In this document: positions 1 through 5,966 of the stretch, in pieces
How the letters are laid out: the number at the start of each line of letters is the position of its first letter
Numbering within the stretch: position 1 is the first letter of the stretch
DNA from: RGIG2206 sp045540915
GTDB taxonomy: Bacteria; Bacillota; Clostridia; Oscillospirales; Acutalibacteraceae
Direction of reading: 5' to 3'
NCBI GenBank assembly: GCA_045540915.1
Contig: JAZQID010000082.1
Span: 1-11,691 of the forward strand
DNA: 11,691 nucleotides
Program-made: the position numbers and the translations under genes
The notes under the pieces: generated by a model
Databases searched by the model: none
What the model saw: only the letters and a program-made list of their open reading frames with translations
Told to the model about the DNA's origin: nothing

Positions 1-1039
1 GCATACGGTAGCTGTTCTTGGTAACAAGTGTTCTGCCGTCCTCGCCCATACCGCCGACTGCCTCGGTTATCCACATCGGGTCACCGCCGAACAGCTCGTT
101 GTACTCGGGGGTGCGAAGGTGACGGGCGATGCGAAGCTTCATAACGAAATCGTCCATCAACTCCTGAGCGCCCTCTTCGGTGAGGGTGCCGTTTTCGATA
201 TCCCTCTCCATATAAATGTCAAAGAAGGTGCTGACACGGCCAAGGGACATGGCGGCACCGTTTTGCTCCTTGATGGCGGCAAGGTAGCCGAAGTAGGTCC
301 ATTGGATAGCCTCGCGTGCATCCTTGGCGGGCTGGCTGATGTCAAAGCCGTACATCTCGGCCATTTCCTTCATATATCTCAGGAAGGTTATCTGCTGGAA
401 AAGCTCCTCGTCAAGACGTATCTCGTCGGTGTTGAAGACGTTCTCGGCCAGCTTCATCTTATCCTTTATCTTCTCTTCGATCAGGCGGTCAACGCCGTAG
501 AGGGCAACACGTCGGTAGTCGCCGATGATGCGGCCTCTGCCGTAGGCATCGGGCAGACCGGTGATGATGTGGCACTTTCTTGCGGCGCGCATTTCGTCAG
601 TGTAGGCGCGGAAAACGCCGTCGTTGTGGGTGGTGCGGAAGCGGAACTCCTCCTCGACCTTGGGGCTGAGCTTGTAGCCGTAGGCTTCGCAAGCCTGACG
701 CACCATTCTCATTCCGCCGAAGGGGTTGACACTGCGCTTGAGGGGGCGGTTGGTCTGCATACCGACGATGATCTCGTTGTCCTTGTCGATGTAACCGGGG
801 GAGAAACTGGTCAGCGAGGAGACGGTGGCGGTGTCGATGTCAAGCACGCCGCCAAACTGTCTTTCAATAGCAAAAAGTCCCTGTATCTTCTTCATCAAAG
901 CCTGTGTGCGAGGGGTAGCGTCGGCCAAAAAGCCGGCATCGCCCTCGTAGGCCTTGTAGTTAGATTGAATAAAGTCTCGGACGTTGATCTCGTCCTGCCA
1001 TACACCTGAATTAAAACCTGTCCAGTTGGTGTGTTTCAT
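1..1039 (-). CDS. pflB: Pyruvate formate-lyase (formate C-acetyltransferase), N-terminal 346 codons; 3' end outside window
   Basis: This glycyl-radical enzyme converts pyruvate and CoA to acetyl-CoA and formate in the cytoplasm during anaerobic fermentation. The reverse strand reads MKHTNWTGFNSGVWQDEINV and continues with family-typical stretches: VRDFIQSNYKAYEGD, LDIDTATVSSLTSFSPGYID, GMQTNRPLKRSVNPFGGMRM, ITGLPDAYGRGRIIGDYRRV, and EYNELFGGDPMWITEAVGG. The family is about 750 residues long, so the window holds a little under half. The catalytic Cys-Cys pair and the C-terminal glycyl-radical loop lie beyond the left edge and cannot be checked. The start ATG (1037-1039) has AGGAGG at 1048-1053, eight bases upstream. 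Codon use is strongly C-ending (GGC, ACC, CGC), unlike the plus-strand genes, as expected for a highly expressed core gene. Expression is probably controlled by the ZTP riboswitch in its leader. The identification is very secure. Confidence 0.97.
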   Translation of the reverse strand, partial: MKHTNWTGFNSGVWQDEINVRDFIQSNYKAYEGDAGFLADATPRTQALMKKIQGLFAIERQFGGVLDIDTATVSSLTSFSPGYIDKDNEIIVGMQTNRPLKRSVNPFGGMRMVRQACEAYGYKLSPKVEEEFRFRTTHNDGVFRAYTDEMRAARKCHIITGLPDAYGRGRIIGDYRRVALYGVDRLIEEKIKDKMKLAENVFNTDEIRLDEELFQQITFLRYMKEMAEMYGFDISQPAKDAREAIQWTYFGYLAAIKEQNGAAMSLGRVSTFFDIYMERDIENGTLTEEGAQELMDDFVMKLRIARHLRTPEYNELFGGDPMWITEAVGGMGEDGRTLVTKNSYRM

Positions 1040-1069
1040 AACTGAATCCTCCTAAATGCGCGGTTATAC

Positions 1070-1113
1070 AAAAACAAAAAAGACAAAGCTGTTTTGAGAT
1101 AAACAGTTTTGTC
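1070..1113 (-). terminator. Riboswitch-controlled intrinsic terminator in the pflB leader
   Basis: In minus-strand RNA, GACAAAACUGUUU (1101-1113) pairs with AAACAGCUUUGUC (1082-1094) over 13 positions. There is one A-C mismatch and a six-base loop (1095-1100). A U-rich tract follows at 1070-1081. The first bases of the stem (GAC, 1111-1113) are the last bases of the aptamer's CUGGAC, giving a mutually exclusive switch of the usual ZTP type. It sits about 30 bases before the pflB start codon. Confidence 0.85.
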
Positions 1114-1204
1114 CAGACGGGCGGCATAAGCAGCTCTCAAAACGAGTTGCCACCGTTTGCAGTCCCCCGCGGTGCTCCGCGTAATCCGTCAGTTCTGCAA
1201 ACGT
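1111..1204 (-). promoter_or_regulatory. ZTP (pfl-motif) riboswitch aptamer
   Basis: The aptamer lies in the pflB leader and should bind ZTP/ZMP (AICAR nucleotides), which accumulate when 10-formyl-tetrahydrofolate is short. Read on the minus strand, the order of parts matches the class. P1 is CGTTTGCA (1196-1203), pairing perfectly with TGCAAACG (1154-1161). Next is the internal-loop segment GAACTGACGGA, comparable to the class GACUGGCGAA. Then comes hairpin P2, CGCGG/CCGCG (1168-1181, four-base loop), and the conserved G-rich run GGGGGA (1163-1168). After a linker, the second subdomain GCCGCCCGTCTGGAC (1111-1125) compares with class CCGCCUGGGC. Its last bases also form the 5' strand of the downstream terminator, so ligand binding should promote read-through into pflB. 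The class was originally named after its occurrence near pfl genes. The identification is from memory of the consensus. Confidence 0.88.
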
Positions 1205-1240
1205 TATTCTGTTGAAAGGAAAGTGGCTTTCCTTGACTTT

Positions 1241-1269
1241 ATTATCCCATAATGCTAAGACCTTGTCAA
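1241..1269 (-). promoter_or_regulatory. Sigma-A type promoter of pflB
   Basis: On the minus strand, TTGACA (1264-1269) is followed by exactly 17 bases and then GATAAT (1241-1246). This is close to the housekeeping consensus. A start site about seven bases downstream, near 1234, would place the whole ZTP aptamer and its terminator in the transcript. The -35 box is partly duplicated (TTGACTCTTGACA). Confidence 0.8.
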
Positions 1270-1350
1270 GAGTCAAATTGCAACAATTACCGACAAAAAG
1301 ATGAGCCTAATTTGTCCAAAGAGGCAGTCACTCAGGTGTGATACAACTTA

Positions 1351-1380
1351 TAAATCAAAAGCCACCCGAGCGGGTGGCTT
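1351..1380 (-). terminator. Intrinsic terminator of the ABC transporter operon
   Basis: AAGCCACCC (1359-1367) and GGGTGGCTT (1372-1380) form a perfect nine-pair stem around a four-base loop. On the minus strand the stem is followed by TTTTGATTTAT. It lies six bases past the stop codon of the permease gene and faces the correct way to end the ABC operon before the pflB promoter. Confidence 0.85.
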
Positions 1381-1385
1381 CTTTG

Positions 1386-2222
1386 CTATTTAAGATCTTT
1401 TTTGTTGAATTTCAAAAGGCCGAGGCCTGTAAATCCAAGTATACCGACGGTAGCAGGAATGGTGAGATACAGCACGTCTTCAAGGGTGTACTCAGTACCC
1501 ACTCCGATGTAAGATGCGGAATTTCCGACGTTTATCCTGTTAAGAAAACGCAATACCGAAAGAGCACTTTCGTTGTCGCCGGCAATTTCCATTATGCTGA
1601 TAACCACTTGAATAATACTGCCCGCCATTACAAGAATAAAAGCGATGGCAACGTACAGAACTATCACGAGTCCGACATTCTTCATACTTGCGCATAGCCA
1701 CGAAAGCAACGCAGATATGAAAAGAAGTACCAGAACTTCAAAAGCCAACGATTCCAAAAAATACCACAGGTCAGATGTCGTAAACGGAGTCGGCTGATAA
1801 TCGAAGAATATCAGGCTGACACCGAGTGTAACAAATGCGTGCAACAGCATTACGGCGACAAGCACCACCGAGCAGGTCGTGAACAGCGACATAAAGACTG
1901 CACTGCGGCTCTTGCCTGCGATAATTTTGTTGCGAACGGTGCCGAAGGAAAAATCTTTACACAGCACGATGGCAAGCAGGACAGGTGCAATAAGACCCAA
2001 ATTGTTTCCTAACGAAAAGGAACCGAAAAACTGGGTCTTGCCCGAAAAATAACTCGAAACCATTCCCATAACCATTTCGCTGTCAGCATCATCCGTGCCT
2101 GAAACCAAAAACGCGTAGAGCAGGGGGGTTATGGCCGCGAACACGATGGCAAGTATTCCCATCACGATAAGCAGTTTATCCTTGAAGACCCGCCTGAAAT
2201 CCGCTTTTAACAATCCGCTCAT
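1386..2222 (-). CDS. ABC-2 type transporter permease (BcrB-like), 278 aa
   Basis: This is the membrane subunit of a two-gene ABC exporter and pairs with the ATPase encoded immediately upstream. The protein has about six hydrophobic segments, near residues 17-40, 72-89, 111-139, 155-177, 183-212 and 248-271. A short basic N-terminus precedes the first (MSGLLKADFRRVFKDK). The stretch after the second segment, CKDFSFGTVRNKIIAGKSR, is the typical ABC-2 coupling region. Length fits the bacitracin/lantibiotic-resistance type permeases of Firmicutes. The ATG overlaps the ATPase stop by one base (TAATG), implying translational coupling. The stop is TAG at 1386-1388, followed by a terminator. The substrate cannot be read from the sequence; peptide antibiotic export or self-protection is a family-based guess. 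No regulator or histidine kinase gene sits beside it in the window. Confidence 0.88.
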   Translation of the reverse strand: MSGLLKADFRRVFKDKLLIVMGILAIVFAAITPLLYAFLVSGTDDADSEMVMGMVSSYFSGKTQFFGSFSLGNNLGLIAPVLLAIVLCKDFSFGTVRNKIIAGKSRSAVFMSLFTTCSVVLVAVMLLHAFVTLGVSLIFFDYQPTPFTTSDLWYFLESLAFEVLVLLFISALLSWLCASMKNVGLVIVLYVAIAFILVMAGSIIQVVISIMEIAGDNESALSVLRFLNRINVGNSASYIGVGTEYTLEDVLYLTIPATVGILGFTGLGLLKFNKKDLK

Positions 2223-3136
2223 TACTTTGCACCCCCTATGACCGACAGATAGTAATCCTCAAAGCTGGTCTCACTGCAGTTGACGCTTAAGATTTTGACG
2301 CCGCTTCTTATGACCGCAGACAGCAACGCCGTCAGGTCGACATCTCCGATTATCTTGACGCCGTCAAAGGTATACTCGACCTTGTTTTCAACACAGCCCT
2401 TAACAGCTTCGGCAAGCCCGTCGGGATCATCTGCGCTGATAACGGTGGTTTTTGAGCATTCGTTGTGCAGTTGCTCGGAGGTGATCTCTTTGATGAGCTT
2501 TCCCTTGGATATAATTCCGTATTTGGTGGCGACCAGCGAAAGCTCGGTAAGGATATGGGATGAGATAAGGAAGGTTATGCCGCGCTCGCGGTTAAGCTTC
2601 AGTATCAGTTCGCGTATGCCCACGATGCCTGCGGGATCGAGACCGTTCATTGGCTCGTCGAGAATTAAAAACTCAGGATCGCCGAGCAAAGCCATTGCGA
2701 TACCGAGACGTTGCCTCATACCGAGGGAAAAATTGCTTGCGTGCTTTTTCTCGTTGTAAAGTTCCTCAAGCCCAACGTCGTTTAGGACGGAGAGTATTTT
2801 ATCCTCCCCATTAATGCCGAGTATGGTGCATTGGGTCTTAAGGTTGTCGTAGGCAGACATATTCATATATATCGACGGGCTCTCGACGATGGCGCCGATG
2901 CGGCTTCTCGCCTTGCCGATGCTCTTTGAGCGGTTGTTGACCCCGAAAAGCTCAAAACCGCCTGAGTGGGGGAATATCAGTCCGGTTATCAATCTTATGA
3001 CCGTGGTCTTGCCCGAGCCGTTTTCACCGACGAAGCCATAGATGTCGCCGCGTTCGATATTCATATTGACGCCGCTTACCGCCATATGCTTTTTGTACCT
3101 TTTGGAAAGGGCCTTTGTAGAAAGTACGCTGCTCAT
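2222..3136 (-). CDS. ABC transporter ATP-binding protein (BcrA/bacitracin-export type), 304 aa
   Basis: This is the cytoplasmic ATPase that powers the permease encoded next to it. The order of nucleotide-binding motifs is complete: Walker A GENGSGKTT (37-45), a Q-loop region GAIVESP with Glu in the usual Gln position (as in many BcrA-type proteins), signature FSLGMRQR (136-143), Walker B LILDEP with the catalytic Glu (157-162), D-loop NGLDPAG, and the switch His in ISSH (about 194). The remaining roughly 100 residues form the C-terminal extension usual for this subfamily. The start ATG at 3134-3136 has AAGGAGGAAT just upstream. It is first of two genes in the operon, with promoter at 3164-3193. 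ATPase identity is secure; the transported substrate is unknown. Confidence 0.94.
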   Translation of the reverse strand: MSSVLSTKALSKRYKKHMAVSGVNMNIERGDIYGFVGENGSGKTTVIRLITGLIFPHSGGFELFGVNNRSKSIGKARSRIGAIVESPSIYMNMSAYDNLKTQCTILGINGEDKILSVLNDVGLEELYNEKKHASNFSLGMRQRLGIAMALLGDPEFLILDEPMNGLDPAGIVGIRELILKLNRERGITFLISSHILTELSLVATKYGIISKGKLIKEITSEQLHNECSKTTVISADDPDGLAEAVKGCVENKVEYTFDGVKIIGDVDLTALLSAVIRSGVKILSVNCSETSFEDYYLSVIGGAK

Positions 3137-3163
3137 ACCGATTCCTCCTTAATCTTATTGTAA

Positions 3164-3193
3164 ATTTTAATACATAAGCCTATACCTTGTCAA
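3164..3193 (-). promoter_or_regulatory. Predicted sigma-A promoter of the ABC transporter operon
   Basis: On the minus strand, TTGACA (3188-3193) is followed by an 18-base spacer and TAAAAT (3164-3169). A start site near 3157 would give a short leader before the ribosome binding site at about 3141-3149. A second TATAAT on the same strand at 3207-3212 has only a weak upstream T-rich -35 and is less convincing. Confidence 0.6.
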
Positions 3194-3240
3194 TAGCCAC
3201 GGTAGCATTATACCGAACACATATTTTTGAAAAAACTTTA

Positions 3241-3282
3241 TTAATGGGGACAATTACTGTCCTAATTAAGCTTTAGAATAAG
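3241..3282 (+). promoter_or_regulatory. Shared 42-bp promoter-like element, copy 1 (before lysis module)
   Basis: This is the first of three plus-strand copies in the window (the others start at 4785 and 10363). It contains TTAATGGGGACA, then a dyad GGACA-ATTAC-TGTCC (3248-3262), then TTTAGAAT with TAGAAT at 3274-3279. The -10-like box is 28 bases from the first G of GGGG in all three copies. It ends 25 bases before the start codon of the XhlA-like gene, so it sits where that operon's promoter should be. There is no normal -35 hexamer 16-18 bases upstream of TAGAAT, so the dyad may be an activator or repressor site overlapping the -35 zone. Confidence 0.7.
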
Positions 3283-3307
3283 GGTGCAGCCAGGAAAGGA
3301 GGAGACA

Positions 3308-3595
3308 ATGGAGGTTGAAGTTATCATTGAAAGGCACGAACAGAGAATTAAAAGCTTGGAACGTGACATAGGGGATATGAAGCAGGTGCAGGCAGAGATC
3401 AGGTCAATGAATGAAACGTTGGTAACACTTGCCAACGAGCTTAAGCACACGAATATTCATTTGGAAAGGCACGAGCGAAAGATCGATGAGATCGATTCAG
3501 CACCGAAACAGCGGTTACAGCAAACGATAACCGCTATAATTGCCGCTCTGTCAGGTTGTATAGTGACCACCTTGGCCGGTATGATCTTTACTTAA
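3308..3595 (+). CDS. XhlA/haemolysin-like phage lysis accessory protein (coiled coil plus one TM), 95 aa
   Basis: This small membrane-anchored protein has the layout of phage XhlA-type proteins. Residues about 1-65 are a charged, heptad-patterned coiled coil (IIERHEQRIKSLERDIGDMK and HLERHERKIDEIDS). A single C-terminal membrane segment follows at about 72-94 (TAIIAALSGCIVTTLAGMIF). The start is ATG 3308 because AAAGGAGGAG ends four bases before it; a longer in-frame start at 3284 lacks a ribosome binding site. It is first in a three-gene unit with holin and endolysin, 13 bases before the holin gene. In Bacillus PBSX-like prophages an XhlA protein works with a holin in host lysis, and this role is inferred here from architecture and neighbours. 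The sequence alone would not distinguish it from other small coiled-coil membrane proteins. Confidence 0.7.
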   Translation: MEVEVIIERHEQRIKSLERDIGDMKQVQAEIRSMNETLVTLANELKHTNIHLERHERKIDEIDSAPKQRLQQTITAIIAALSGCIVTTLAGMIFT

Positions 3596-3608
3596 GAAAG
3601 GAGAAATT

Positions 3609-3896
3609 ATGGATTATCTTGATTTTATCAAAAGTGAGTTGCTGATTCTTGTTCCGGTTTTGTATTTGATAGGAATAGGACTCAAAAAGAGCAACATCGC
3701 GGACAAATATATACCCGTGACACTTGGTTCGGTGTCGGTGGTACTGTCTGCCGTGTGGATAACAGCAACTACCGACATCACAAGCGGAAAGGATGCCGCC
3801 CTTGCAATATTTATGGCTGTAACGCAGGGCGTCCTTTTGGCAGGAGCAAGTGTGTATGCTAACCAGATATATAAACAGTCAAAAAAGGAGGAATAA
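3609..3896 (+). CDS. Phage-type holin (Phage_holin_5_2-like), 95 aa
   Basis: This is a small integral membrane protein expected to permeabilise the cytoplasmic membrane and let the endolysin reach the wall. Three hydrophobic segments are visible, near residues 9-25 (ELLILVPVLYLIGIGLKK), 36-53 (YIPVTLGSVSVVLSAVWI) and 65-84 (AALAIFMAVTQGVLLAGASV). A lysine-rich cytoplasmic tail follows (KQSKKEE). The phrases IGIGLKKS, DKYIP and TQG.L.AGASVY.NQ are typical of the Firmicutes Phage_holin_5_2 family as I remember it, and length is normal for holins. The ribosome binding site AAAGGAG precedes the start. The stop is two bases before the endolysin ATG, and the AAAGGAGGA used by that gene lies inside the end of this one. 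Confidence 0.85.
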   Translation: MDYLDFIKSELLILVPVLYLIGIGLKKSNIADKYIPVTLGSVSVVLSAVWITATTDITSGKDAALAIFMAVTQGVLLAGASVYANQIYKQSKKEE

Positions 3897-3898
3897 AA

Positions 3899-4723
3899 AT
3901 GGATATCATAAAAGCCCACGCTGTGAAAAATCTTTGTTACATAGCGAATAAAAAAATGACCCCTCAGGGTATCGTGGTACATTCCACAGGAGCCAACAAT
4001 CCCAATCTCAAGCGTTACGTTGATTCGCCGCTGGCCGTAGGCGTAAATAAGTACGCTAACCATTGGAATGTGGCAAGACCAGGAGGCAGTAAGATCTGCG
4101 TGCACGCCTTTATCGGCTACGACGTAAACAAAAAGGTGCGCGTTGCCGAGATATTGCCCCTCGACATCTGTTGTTGGGGAGTGGGAAAGGGTAAGAAGGG
4201 AAGTTACAACTATGATCCCGCATACATACAGTTCGAGATATGCGAGGATTCGCTTACCGACAGGGGTTATTATACCGATGCCTTTAGTGTGGCGGCAGAG
4301 TATTGCGCCCACCTGTGCAGAACCTATGGAATAAAACCCGACAAGATCGTCGGACACTGCGAGGCCTATAAGCAGGGCTACGGAAGCAATCATTCCGACC
4401 CTGAGCATTGGATGAAGCGCTTTGGTCAAACAATGGACGACTTCAGAAAGAAGGTCGAGTCATTACTCGGTGCAGACCCTGAGAAATCTCAGGCTGAGCC
4501 TCAAAGATCCGATGGAACTAACTGTCCCTATCTGGTCAGGGTAACCGCCAACGCCTTAAATATCCGCAAAGGCTCGGGCACCAACACCGCACGGGCAGGC
4601 GTGATAACCGATAAGGGCGTCTATACGATAGTTGAAGAGGCCGACGGAATTGGCGCTTCAAAGTGGGGAAAACTGAAATCGGGAGCAGGATGGATATCAC
4701 TTGATTATGCAAAAAAAGTATAA
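3899..4723 (+). CDS. N-acetylmuramoyl-L-alanine amidase endolysin (Amidase_2 + SH3b), 274 aa
   Basis: This peptidoglycan hydrolase cleaves the MurNAc-L-Ala bond. Residues about 20-190 form an Amidase_2/PGRP-type zinc domain: IVVHST (His28), CVHAFIG (His69), IQFEICED (Glu113), VGHCEAY (His153) and SNHSDPEHW (165-171). His28 and a His/Asp in the last motif are the likely metal ligands; exact ligands need a structure alignment. A short linker (about 191-208) leads to one SH3b-type wall-binding domain (about 210-272: NALNIRKGSG, WGKLKSGAGWISLDY). There is no signal peptide, as expected for a holin-dependent endolysin. It is last in the lysis unit; a strong terminator follows 10 bases after the stop. 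Closely similar enzymes are common in Firmicutes prophages, but no phage structural gene lies in this window. Confidence 0.92.
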   Translation: MDIIKAHAVKNLCYIANKKMTPQGIVVHSTGANNPNLKRYVDSPLAVGVNKYANHWNVARPGGSKICVHAFIGYDVNKKVRVAEILPLDICCWGVGKGKKGSYNYDPAYIQFEICEDSLTDRGYYTDAFSVAAEYCAHLCRTYGIKPDKIVGHCEAYKQGYGSNHSDPEHWMKRFGQTMDDFRKKVESLLGADPEKSQAEPQRSDGTNCPYLVRVTANALNIRKGSGTNTARAGVITDKGVYTIVEEADGIGASKWGKLKSGAGWISLDYAKKV

Positions 4724-4733
4724 AGCATTTACG

Positions 4734-4771
4734 AAAGACCTTTGTGTAAACAGGGGTCTTTTGTTTTTTAT
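4734..4771 (+). terminator. Intrinsic terminator after the lysis module
   Basis: AAAGACCTTTG (4734-4744) pairs with CAGGGGTCTTT (4751-4761) over 11 positions, including two G-U pairs, with a six-base loop. The stem is followed by the T-rich tract TTGTTTTTTATT. It separates the lysis unit from the next operon and lies just before the second copy of the 42-bp element. Confidence 0.85.
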
Positions 4772-4784
4772 TAAAGATTTTCAA

Positions 4785-4826
4785 CTAATGGGGACAGTAG
4801 TTGTCCACATTTCCCGTTAGAATGGG
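4785..4826 (+). promoter_or_regulatory. Shared 42-bp promoter-like element, copy 2 (before five-gene operon)
   Basis: CTAATGGGGACA begins the copy, followed by the dyad GGACA-GTAGT-TGTCC (4792-4806) and TTAGAAT (4817-4823). It aligns to copy 1 without gaps and sits right after the terminator of the preceding unit. The -10-like TAGAAT ends 57 bases before the start codon at 4881. In the -35 position relative to TAGAAT there is no TTGACA-like hexamer. Confidence 0.7.
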
Positions 4827-4880
4827 TAACACAAAAAGCAGGACAAATTGAAACCTGTAAACAAAAAAAGGAGAATAACG

Positions 4881-5966
4881 ATGAATAAAAATGAAAAGGA
4901 ATTATTCTTGGCCCTCTGTGATCTTTCGCAGACGGACAAGGACAGACTGGAAGGCCTGCTGTCAGAGAATGCGACTCCATCGGTGTTGGGCCAACTGTTT
5001 TTTAACAGAATGCAATCGGCCGCCTATGTAAAGTTACGCGACAACGGGCTTCTCGGCCGCGTGAACAGGGAATTTAGAAACTCGTTGCGGGATTCTTACC
5101 GACTGAGTCTTGAGAAAAACGAGAGCTTTGAAAAGGGACTTTGTTTCTTGAACAAAGCTTTGGAAAAGACCTCTGTACCCTATGCGATGCTAAAGGGAGC
5201 ACTTCTGTGCGGACTTTATCCGAAAGGGGTCAGGACCAGTAACGATATTGACCTGTTGGTGCTCCCTAAGGATGTTACTTCGATAGGTAACGCCTTGAAG
5301 GAGGCGGGCTTCAGACAAGGGTACATCATAAACGAGGTTTTTGTTCCCGCTCAGCGCAAGGATATCGTTGCATCAAAGATGATGAGAGGTGAGACCATCC
5401 CGTATGTCTATGAGATAGGCCTGTCCTGTATGAAGCACCTTGAGATCGATGTCAACTATTCTGTGGATTACAAAAACTCGGATGACGATATTGTGTGCAA
5501 AATGCTTGAGAACAGGCGAAAAACGGCTGCTTGTGACTTGTGTGAAATCATCACCCTCGATACCGCTGATTTTTTCATCCACCTGTGCTGTCATCTTTAT
5601 AAAGAGGCAACCACATATCCTTGGGTATCTATGGGTCGGGATATGACACTGTATAAGTACAGCGATATACAGTATTACCTGTCAAAGCTGACCGAGGATG
5701 AGATTAAAAGCGCGTTCGAAAGGGCAGAACAGTTGAGTGCGGCCGAAATATGCGCCTGTGTTGTCCTGTGGACCTCGCAGCTTTTTGAAGATGTGTCCGC
5801 AATTGCGGTTGAACAATCGGTAAAGACGCTGGAGGGGAAAGAGGATATGTTGGACAGGGTGATAGACCCCAAGGAAAACAAGCTGTACAGCTACACCACT
5901 TCGGATGTGCGAAAGCGGTTTTTCACAACCGACAGAATAAAACTACTAAAGGAGTGTTCAAAATGA
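4881..5966 (+). CDS. Nucleotidyltransferase family protein (NTP_transf_5-like), 361 aa
   Basis: This is a predicted cytoplasmic nucleotidyltransferase of the pol-beta superfamily. The core is residues about 98-195. VPYAMLKGALLCGLYP (99-114) is the family's LKG motif. RTSNDIDLLV (118-127) carries the two metal-binding Asp of D-x-D (122, 124), and HLEIDVNY supplies a third acidic residue near 190. The C-terminal part has the conserved pattern FFIHLCCHLYKEA and RDMTLYKYSDI. The start ATG 4881 is chosen because AAAAGGAG lies eight bases upstream; an in-frame ATG at 4848 lacks a site and would add 11 basic residues. The gene opens a five-gene operon, its stop overlapping the next start as ATGA. 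Members of this family turn up in capsule and lasso-peptide loci, but substrates are mostly unknown and I cannot assign one here. Confidence 0.82.
   Translation: MNKNEKELFLALCDLSQTDKDRLEGLLSENATPSVLGQLFFNRMQSAAYVKLRDNGLLGRVNREFRNSLRDSYRLSLEKNESFEKGLCFLNKALEKTSVPYAMLKGALLCGLYPKGVRTSNDIDLLVLPKDVTSIGNALKEAGFRQGYIINEVFVPAQRKDIVASKMMRGETIPYVYEIGLSCMKHLEIDVNYSVDYKNSDDDIVCKMLENRRKTAACDLCEIITLDTADFFIHLCCHLYKEATTYPWVSMGRDMTLYKYSDIQYYLSKLTEDEIKSAFERAEQLSAAEICACVVLWTSQLFEDVSAIAVEQSVKTLEGKEDMLDRVIDPKENKLYSYTTSDVRKRFFTTDRIKLLKECSK

Noticed and set aside
119..1009. 296-residue plus-strand open frame
   Set aside because: It lies wholly antisense to pflB, whose minus-strand frame gives a clear family match. 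The plus-strand product is low-complexity (rich in V, G, A, L), as expected for the shadow of a GC-rich, codon-biased gene, and it has no ribosome binding site.
1064..1276. Possible 70-residue leader peptide upstream of pflB
   Set aside because: The frame runs through the promoter, ZTP aptamer and terminator. Its start lies at or before the -35 box, upstream of the predicted transcription start, so it is unlikely to be translated.
3614..4429. 271-residue minus-strand open frame
   Set aside because: It is antisense to the holin and amidase genes, both of which have good ribosome binding sites and recognisable domains. The antisense product shows no known motif.
4848..4880. Longer N-terminus for the nucleotidyltransferase (ATG at 4848)
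   Set aside because: There is no Shine-Dalgarno sequence before 4848, whereas AAAAGGAG is well placed before 4881. The extra residues are the translated ribosome binding site region.
5954..5962. GTG start for the kinase-ACP gene
   Set aside because: This start overlaps the AAAGGAG (5948-5954) that is correctly spaced for ATG 5963. The ATG also makes the ATGA overlap seen at the next two junctions.
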